From Fimbriimonadaceae bacterium (GTDB taxonomy: Bacteria; Armatimonadota; Fimbriimonadia; Fimbriimonadales; Fimbriimonadaceae), in assembly GCA_019694835.1 (NCBI GenBank), contig JAIBBE010000221.1, positions 1 to 12,612 of the forward strand: DNA of 12,612 bases, given 5' to 3'. Below the pieces are notes generated by a model. It did no database searches, was not told the origin of the DNA, and was given only the letters and a program-made list of their open reading frames with translations. Made by a program: the position numbers and the translations under genes. Shown here in pieces: positions 7,707 through 12,612 of this stretch. Position 1 is the stretch's first letter; each line of letters starts with the position of its first letter.

Positions 7707-10700
7707 CAGAGTGAGATCCGCTTTCCGTCCTTGAGGGCCTGGACGAGGGCGGCGCGAAGGGCGCTCAGATACGTATCGACGTCGGTGTCGGTTTCGAGAA
7801 CACCGGATACCCCGGGCACGGTGACTGTCTTGATGGAGATCGTCCGCTTCGTGGGTGCACCGCCACCGCCGCCGCCCTGCTGGGAGGCGGCGAGCTGGTC
7901 GAGCAGAGCCGGGTATGTGTTGTTCTCGAAGTCGGTGCCGATCTGTTGGATGAGGGCGACCTGGTTCTCAGCCTGCACTCGTGTGAGTGTGTGTTCGATG
8001 GATTGCAGAACATCTTGCTGGGCGGCTGGGGTGGCCTTGTTGTAGTAGTCGCCGGCGGCTATTTCGGCTTTGCGTTGTTCGATGGCTGCGGTCGCTTCAG
8101 CGCGGCGGGTGGTGACGATGTCGTCGAGTTGGGTGCGGAGCGCGTCGGTGGCCTGTTTGAGTTGCGCCATACGGTTGCCCCGGAAGGCATTTGGGTCCGC
8201 GAGCGCGGACCGGACGGGTTGGTCACTATCTAGGGGTAGGTAGGTGAGGTTGCTGCCGTGTGTTGTCAGCAGCGCGGCGGCCTCGTCGTAGATGCTCCGC
8301 TGCGTTCCGTTGAGGAATGACTGGATCGGGTCGACAACATTCTCTTTCGCGTCGAGCAACTCATCACCTCCGGTGAACTCGGTGAGATACCAATCATCGC
8401 TGTTGCCCACGGCCTGCTCGAGCAGAACAATGGGGCCCTTGAGTTGCTCCACGAAGGGGTACTTCGAGGCGGTGACGGTGGCTTTGAGCTCGTCGTGCTT
8501 GCTTTTGAGTTTGTCTGCGCCGAAGCGCGCTAACTCCAGTGGATCTTTGGGTGCGTTGGCGTCGTCGAAGAAGTCGGTGCAGAACTTCCGAAAGGCCGTG
8601 ACTTTGCGGTCATCGAAGGTTTTCTGCGTGGCGACGACGGCGTGGGAGTGCTTTTGGGTATTGCGCAGTGCGGCTGCGACTTCGCTTCGCTTGAGGGTGT
8701 TGCCGTCGACGGTCAGGGTCACCTTCGAGGCGCCGATGAGGTAGGCCACGAGCACCTCGATCGAGGCGAGGTCCCAGCCGTAGGGCTTGGTCTGGAAGGC
8801 ATCGACAATCGTTTTGACGGTGACCTGCTCGCCCAGCCCTTGCTTGCGGACGATGAAGGACAGGACTTCCTCGGCAGGGTTGGCGAGCTTCGACAACGCT
8901 GTGGGCTCGAAGAGGCCACTGTCGGGGTTGGCGGCCCCGGCCACCTGCTGCTCGCTGTAGGTGTGGCCATCAAGCAGCTTGAGTTGGGTGTAGGTGCGGC
9001 TAATGAGGTCCTGGAAACCTTCGGTCACCCGCCCCAGTGCGTCTTGCGAGTTCGATGAGACGTCGGCGGCGTTAATGATCAGTGCTGCCTTGCCGACGGA
9101 GCGACGGATGCGTTCGCCGAGTTCCTTTTCGCGGTCGACGTTCTGGGCAGCCTTGGACCGCAGGATTTGGTCCTCGATCGCCGACAGTGAACTGGTCTGC
9201 TTGCGTTTCGTATATTTCTCGGTCTTGATGAGCAGCCTCAGATCTGCCAGGACGCGGTCATCGGGTTCGAGGATGACGCGCAGCTCGTCCTTGCCGGCGC
9301 TGTGCATGCGAATCTCGTCGGGGTTGTGCGGGTACTCCGGCGAGATGAAGTGGATGGAGAGTTCGCGCTGGGGTCCGTGGACCTGGTCGTCGAGCTTGAC
9401 GCCGAATGGGAAGTCCTGGCCGTTCTTGGCGTAGCGGATCTTGTTGGTTTTGATGACATCGGCGGACAGGATCTTGAACAGGCGCGAGCTGACGTCGGAG
9501 GAGTCGATGTCGACGTTCTTGATCTCTTCTTCGATGACCTGTTCTTCGTTGGTGAGGTATTCGTAGAGGGTGCCGTTGCGCTGGATGTAGGTCTGCGTCT
9601 CCAGCAGTGTCAGCGCTTCTTTCACCTGCTTGGACAAGGCCGGCAAGTCCAGGCCGAAGCGGTCATAGACGAGCACGGTGAGATTGCGTGCGGTGGCCTG
9701 AAAGCTGTCGACATATTTGACCAGGAACAGTGCCTTGAGCAGTCGGATGGCGAGTGGGTTGTCCAGGTTGCGTTCGGCGACGTCGATTGAGCGCTGGGCG
9801 GCGGACTTCAACGACGCGCGGATGCCGGCGAACATGTGGTCGAAGGTGGCCAGCCGGCCGACTTCGACATCGCCGATGTCCTTCGCGACCTGCTGAACCA
9901 CGCCGAGCATTGAGCGCTCGCCGACGGAGCTGTTGCGGCCCTCGAACACGTTGTGATCGGAGATTCCTTCGATCGCGGCCTGGAAGAGCGGGAACTGGTA
10001 GCTGACGAACGGGTAGGTGCCGACGAAGTGCGCTTCGTCGGTGTAGTTGCGGTAGGTCTTGGCACCGTCGACGAAGTCGAACAGGGTTTTGAAGTTGCCG
10101 GACTCCTTGACGTAAATCGACTCCAAGGCGGCAACACCGGCGGAGTTCTTCTCTAGCAGGCGCTTGCGGATGACTTCCTCAACGTCGGCGCTTGTGAGCT
10201 TGACCCGGGTCAGGAACCGGGCCTGGATCTTGGAGAAGTCGTTGCCCTGTTGTTTGGTGCGATCGCCTAGGACCTTGTCCATGTCCTCCTGCGAGGTCAC
10301 GAACACCCAGGCGCGGCCCTGGCACTTCGTGTTGAGGCTTTCGGCGATCGTCTGAAGGTTGAGCATCAGATGGGTGTTGGAGCCGATGAACTGGCCGACC
10401 TCGTCGACGAAGAAGTTGAGCCGAAAACCTTCCGGCTGGGTGTCCAGCCACGCCTTGACGTCGTCGGCGAAATCCTCGATGGAAACCGCATACTCGTTGC
10501 GGTACTTGGTGAGAATGTTGGTCGGCGAACCGCCCGAACCACCGGTGATCTCGGCGTACGCCGCGGCGACATTGACCTCTTCGAGAACGCCTTCCTCGCG
10601 GCCCTGCGCCCAGTCCCGCCCCGAAATCCGTTGGTAGGTCTGCTTGAACGCGTCGTATTGGCCGCGGTTGTCCAGATCCCGCTCGAAGCGGGCGACGTGG

Positions 10701-11179
10701 CCCTGGTTGCCGTAGTAGCCGCGACTTTCGTCGAAGACTTTCACGAACACCTTCAGCAAGGCGTCGGTCTGGTCCTTGGCGATCAGCGTCGCCTTCTGGT
10801 CGATGTTGAACAGCAGGCTCTTGGCCGGGATGCGCTCGGCTTTGGTGAGCAGGGCGGGCAGGAAGGCACCCGCGGCCTTGTCCCGGAAGCTCTCGACGAC
10901 GTCGTCTCGATCGAACTCCTGGCCTTCGACGTCGCCCAGGAGGTGGGCGAGCATCTTCAACAGGTGCGACTTGCCGGAGCCGAAGAACCCGGATATCCAC
11001 ACCCCGTTGCCGGTGGTGTAGTTGGTGTAGGACTCCAAAAGCAGTTCAAGACCTTTGGCTGCCTCATTGGTCAGGACGTATTCGTCCACCTCCGTCTTGA
11101 GGTGGGCCGCATCGTCGGCCTTGATGACGCCCTCGATCGGGCGCTGGACATCCTTGGCGAAGATCTCGTTGAGCTGCAT
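7706..11179 (-). CDS. brxC: BREX P-loop ATPase BrxC
   Basis: A 1157-residue protein, within the normal size of BrxC. The N-terminus MQLNEIFAKDVQRPIEGVIK is typical of the family. Walker A is SGFFGSGKSHLLK with its lysine at residue 70. Walker B is LNFFVDEVGQFIG with D259/E260. RAWVFVTSQEDMDKVLGD follows and resembles the sensor region of AAA-type ATPases. The central part is long and largely helical. The tail holds six glycines in a row (residues 1102-1107) before a small C-terminal domain (TDVDTYLSALRAALVQALKD). BrxC is needed for methylation and exclusion in E. coli; an ATP-driven, complex-assembling role is likely but the exact task is not settled. A weak Shine-Dalgarno AGGAAG lies within the end of brxB, 11 bases before the ATG. 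The stop shares one base with the pglX start (TGATG), implying coupled translation. Both nucleotide-binding motifs are intact. Confidence 0.97.
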   Translation of the reverse strand: MQLNEIFAKDVQRPIEGVIKADDAAHLKTEVDEYVLTNEAAKGLELLLESYTNYTTGNGVWISGFFGSGKSHLLKMLAHLLGDVEGQEFDRDDVVESFRDKAAGAFLPALLTKAERIPAKSLLFNIDQKATLIAKDQTDALLKVFVKVFDESRGYYGNQGHVARFERDLDNRGQYDAFKQTYQRISGRDWAQGREEGVLEEVNVAAAYAEITGGSGGSPTNILTKYRNEYAVSIEDFADDVKAWLDTQPEGFRLNFFVDEVGQFIGSNTHLMLNLQTIAESLNTKCQGRAWVFVTSQEDMDKVLGDRTKQQGNDFSKIQARFLTRVKLTSADVEEVIRKRLLEKNSAGVAALESIYVKESGNFKTLFDFVDGAKTYRNYTDEAHFVGTYPFVSYQFPLFQAAIEGISDHNVFEGRNSSVGERSMLGVVQQVAKDIGDVEVGRLATFDHMFAGIRASLKSAAQRSIDVAERNLDNPLAIRLLKALFLVKYVDSFQATARNLTVLVYDRFGLDLPALSKQVKEALTLLETQTYIQRNGTLYEYLTNEEQVIEEEIKNVDIDSSDVSSRLFKILSADVIKTNKIRYAKNGQDFPFGVKLDDQVHGPQRELSIHFISPEYPHNPDEIRMHSAGKDELRVILEPDDRVLADLRLLIKTEKYTKRKQTSSLSAIEDQILRSKAAQNVDREKELGERIRRSVGKAALIINAADVSSNSQDALGRVTEGFQDLISRTYTQLKLLDGHTYSEQQVAGAANPDSGLFEPTALSKLANPAEEVLSFIVRKQGLGEQVTVKTIVDAFQTKPYGWDLASIEVLVAYLIGASKVTLTVDGNTLKRSEVAAALRNTQKHSHAVVATQKTFDDRKVTAFRKFCTDFFDDANAPKDPLELARFGADKLKSKHDELKATVTASKYPFVEQLKGPIVLLEQAVGNSDDWYLTEFTGGDELLDAKENVVDPIQSFLNGTQRSIYDEAAALLTTHGSNLTYLPLDSDQPVRSALADPNAFRGNRMAQLKQATDALRTQLDDIVTTRRAEATAAIEQRKAEIAAGDYYNKATPAAQQDVLQSIEHTLTRVQAENQVALIQQIGTDFENNTYPALLDQLAASQQGGGGGGAPTKRTISIKTVTVPGVSGVLETDTDVDTYLSALRAALVQALKDGKRISL
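7859..7876 (-). other. Six-glycine linker in BrxC
   Basis: Six consecutive Gly codons (GGC/GGT mix) encode residues 1102-1107 of BrxC, between an alpha-helical region ending in AASQQ and the C-terminal domain starting about KRTISIKTVTV. It looks like a flexible hinge. The GC-rich simple-sequence character makes it a plausible spot for length change between strains. Confidence 0.7.
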
Positions 11180-11185
11180 CAGATT

Positions 11186-11785
11186 TCACGCTTCCTGTTC
11201 CAGGATGTTTTTGGCTCGGTAGTACTGGTCGTCTTTGAGTCGCCCGAAGAGCACGAGCGAGGAGCCCAGGGTGTCGGACTGCTCGTAGCGGCCCGGGAAG
11301 AACATCAGCATGGGCTTGCCGGTCACGACGCTCTGCAGGTTGTTGAGTACGTTGTGTGACCGGATGTAGGGGAAGACCTCGCCGATGCCGGTGAGGAAAA
11401 GGATGTCGAAATCCCCGCCGGCGATCTTGGCGCGGATCGCCGGCGCGAGGTGGAGTTGCGGATCCAACATGCCCTGGAGCAGCTCGCGGAAGTCAGCTTT
11501 GTCCTGGTCGGGCTCGGCGGCCAGGACCCGCTCCCACACGCCACGGTCCTTGAGGATTTCGACGGACAAGTCATAGAGGTTGATCTCTTGTACGCGGATT
11601 CCCTTGTGGCTCAGCTTGTTTTTTATCCGCTTCTTGAGCTGGGCGACGGCGAGAGCGTCTTCCGGCGGATAGGGATAGATGAAGAACGGGACCTCATTGC
11701 CAAGGCCCTCCATCTGCAGGAACCGTTTCCCGCTGAGCACCACGAACAGGTGTTCCTCCTGCTTGCCCAGGCCGACGCCGTTCAT
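11186..11785 (-). CDS. brxB: BREX protein BrxB (DUF1788 family)
   Basis: The product is 199 residues, as usual for BrxB. The diagnostic stretch RFLQMEGLGNEVPFFIYPYP is near residues 21-40. It is followed by INLYDLSVEIL, by GDFDILFLTGIGEVFPYIRS and HNVLNNLQ, and by the C-terminal TGKPMLMFFPGRYEQ and LFGRLKDDQYYRAKNI. All are typical of DUF1788. BrxB has no clear catalytic motif; it looks like a partner or scaffold protein. In E. coli type 1 BREX it is required for both host methylation and phage exclusion. The ATG overlaps the brxA stop by 4 bases (ATGA), and brxC begins 6 bases after its stop. The first residues (MNGVGLGKQEEHLFVVLSG) are less family-like than the rest, so the exact start carries some doubt, but the start at 11986 can be excluded. 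Confidence 0.94.
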   Translation of the reverse strand: MNGVGLGKQEEHLFVVLSGKRFLQMEGLGNEVPFFIYPYPPEDALAVAQLKKRIKNKLSHKGIRVQEINLYDLSVEILKDRGVWERVLAAEPDQDKADFRELLQGMLDPQLHLAPAIRAKIAGGDFDILFLTGIGEVFPYIRSHNVLNNLQSVVTGKPMLMFFPGRYEQSDTLGSSLVLFGRLKDDQYYRAKNILEQEA

Positions 11786-12393
11786 CGTCCGCCCCTTGCG
11801 GTCGGGAAGAAGCGGACGTCGCTGGGCTTGCGGGCGGAGAGCATCTCCGAGACGCGTGCGGACAACACGGCCGGGATGATGTTTCCGTTCTCCGACAGCA
11901 GCCCCGCCTCGATGAGCATCCGAAAGACATTGGAGCGAAGCTTGGCAACAGTGGACTCCTTGAGAGCGGCCACCTCGTCGTGCCACAGCGCCTTGTTCCG
12001 CAGGAAGCTGTCGAAGTGACTGTGATCCAGCGCGGGGGTCATCAGGAGGAATCGCTCACGCAGGACTTCCTCCGCGAATTCGGCGATCAGGTCGTACCGC
12101 CGGCAAGCTGCCGCCCACAGCAGGTGCCCACGCTCTGACGTCGTCGAGTCGACGAGCAGCTCAAGTTCCTCGTCGGTCATGACCGCCAGACGCTGGACAA
12201 CCTCGCGCGCGCGTCTCTGCCGAGTTGCCACGGTGCGGGACTGCAGCAGATTGTCCGCGGCGATGAGCTCACGGACCTTGGACCAATCGTGCTCGCGGAG
12301 GTACAGGGGAGCTGCGACGACGGCCTCTCGCATCAGGAGGGCGCCGCTGGTGAACGACAGGGCGTAGCGCTGGTTGCGCGGCGCATCGGCCAT
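11782..12393 (-). CDS. brxA: BREX protein BrxA (DUF1819 family)
   Basis: The product is 203 residues, the usual BrxA size. The N-terminus RYALSFTSGALLMREAV, the centre HLLWAAACRRYDLIAEFAEE followed by VLRERFL, and the segment FLRNKALWHDEVAAL are typical of DUF1819/BrxA. The C-terminal third (LRSNVFRMLIEAGLLSENG) looks like a winged-helix segment and ends SDVRFFPTARGGR. BrxA is a small helical DNA-binding protein. In the E. coli type 1 system it was reported dispensable for both methylation and phage exclusion. The start at 12393 is chosen because GAGGAG lies 9 bases upstream and because family similarity begins a few residues after it; a start at 12453 (MSAAGG...) is possible but less likely. 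Its stop overlaps the brxB start in ATGA, so the two are probably translationally coupled. No signal peptide or membrane segment is seen; the protein should be cytoplasmic. Confidence 0.95.
   Translation of the reverse strand: MADAPRNQRYALSFTSGALLMREAVVAAPLYLREHDWSKVRELIAADNLLQSRTVATRQRRAREVVQRLAVMTDEELELLVDSTTSERGHLLWAAACRRYDLIAEFAEEVLRERFLLMTPALDHSHFDSFLRNKALWHDEVAALKESTVAKLRSNVFRMLIEAGLLSENGNIIPAVLSARVSEMLSARKPSDVRFFPTARGGR
11792..11797 (-). promoter_or_regulatory. Ribosome binding site of brxB inside brxA
   Basis: AAGGGG on the minus strand lies 6 bases before the ATG at 11785-11783. It decides the brxB start: the longer open frame from 11986 runs through brxA in another frame and has no family-like sequence. 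Confidence 0.6.
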
Positions 12394-12459
12394 TACTGGG
12401 AACTCCTCATGGTCCTGAGCAAAGTGGGTCAGGGTACCGCCGGCCGCCGACATCTGGCC
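12394..12459 (-). other. Short leader between the HTH gene and brxA
   Basis: These 66 bases are the largest non-coding gap in the window. I see no convincing -10/-35 pair and no terminator hairpin with a T run. An in-frame ATG at 12453 could extend BrxA by 20 residues, but it lacks a good Shine-Dalgarno sequence and the added residues do not resemble the family. The absence of a visible promoter or terminator fits co-transcription with the upstream HTH gene, but actinobacterial promoters are hard to see by eye. Confidence 0.5.
12403..12408 (-). promoter_or_regulatory. Ribosome binding site of brxA
   Basis: GAGGAG on the minus strand lies 9 bases before the ATG at 12393-12391. It supports this start over the in-frame ATG 60 bases upstream. 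Confidence 0.75.
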
Positions 12460-12612
12460 CTACCTGGCGGCCGGCCCGGCCGAGCCGGACGGCGTCGGTT
12501 TGTCGTGATCTGCCGCCCCTCGGGCACGCACCCATGCGTCGACTTCGCTGGCCTGGAACTTCCAGAGTCGGCCGATCTTGTGTGCCGGCATTGCCCTGCC
12601 GGCGATCCAGGA
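12460..12612 (-). CDS. Excisionase-family helix-turn-helix protein, C-terminal end (partial)
   Basis: An open frame enters from the right edge and ends at TAG (12462-12460), giving the last 50 residues of a small protein. The visible part starts SWIAGRAMPAHKIGRLWKF and continues into QASEVDAWVRARG. This is the recognition-helix and wing end of excisionase/MerR-like helix-turn-helix proteins, whose usual pattern is 'W..G.MPAHKIGRLWKF...EVD.WV'. A short Pro/Gly/Ala-rich tail follows. Family members are usually about 60-80 residues, so only the first part of the domain is missing. Such proteins bind DNA and often sit beside restriction and other defence genes. It lies on the same strand just upstream of brxA, so it could be the first gene of the operon or its regulator; that role is inferred. 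It could also be an unrelated prophage or island excisionase. The N-terminus and promoter are outside the window. Confidence 0.85.
   Translation of the reverse strand, partial: SWIAGRAMPAHKIGRLWKFQASEVDAWVRARGAADHDKPTPSGSAGPAAR

Noticed and set aside
10370..11359. Plus-strand open frame of 329 codons opposite brxC
   Set aside because: It is antisense to the conserved N-terminal ATPase region of BrxC. The product is a Val/Leu/Gly-rich string without a recognisable domain, as expected for antisense frames in high-GC DNA.
11186..11986. 266-residue version of BrxB starting at 11986
   Set aside because: The extra N-terminal part is the brxA coding sequence read in another frame and is Arg/Gly-rich. 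The ATG at 11785 has a Shine-Dalgarno and an ATGA overlap with brxA.
12464..12490. GC-rich GGCC/CCGG palindromic stretch as a terminator between the HTH gene and brxA
   Set aside because: It lies inside the coding tail of the HTH protein, has no T run, and such short palindromes are common in high-GC sequence.
1..12612. CRISPR arrays, tRNA/rRNA genes, insertion sequences or attachment sites
   Set aside because: Coding sequence fills nearly the whole window; no spaced repeats, cloverleaf-like segment or transposase was seen.

Overview
The window holds a nearly complete type 1 BREX (bacteriophage exclusion) system, all on the minus strand, so transcription runs from the right edge to the left. 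The order brxA-brxB-brxC-pglX-pglZ-brxL is the canonical type 1 order. No real plus-strand gene was found. The high GC content, the minimal spacing between genes and the excisionase-type helix-turn-helix protein in front of brxA suggest an actinobacterium, perhaps of the Mycobacterium/Rhodococcus kind. That assignment rests on composition and protein style only and is not firm.

Layout from upstream to downstream. At 12460-12612 is the C-terminal end of a small excisionase/MerR-like DNA-binding protein, cut by the window edge. A 66-base gap follows. Then come brxA (12393-11782, DUF1819), brxB (11785-11186, DUF1788), brxC (11179-7706, large P-loop ATPase), pglX (7706-4221, N6-adenine DNA methyltransferase), pglZ (4224-1729, alkaline-phosphatase-fold protein) and brxL (1716 to the left edge, AAA+ Lon-like protein). 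brxL lacks its C-terminal part because the window ends there. All five complete genes have intact frames and key motifs. No insertion sequence, CRISPR array, tRNA or rRNA was seen, and no gene-free stretch exceeds 66 bases.

How the parts fit together: in studied type 1 BREX systems, PglX with BrxB, BrxC and PglZ marks one strand of a non-palindromic host site by N6-adenine methylation, and unmodified phage DNA is blocked early in infection. BrxL is needed for exclusion but not for methylation. BrxA is a small DNA-binding accessory protein. Tight start/stop overlaps (brxA/brxB, brxC/pglX, pglX/pglZ) point to one translationally coupled operon. brxL instead has its own strong Shine-Dalgarno sequence.

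The system itself is known, not new. The points most worth a second look are the upstream helix-turn-helix protein as a possible regulator, the lower-GC interior of pglX where target specificity should lie, the acidic/proline-rich linker in BrxL, and the distinct translation signal of brxL.
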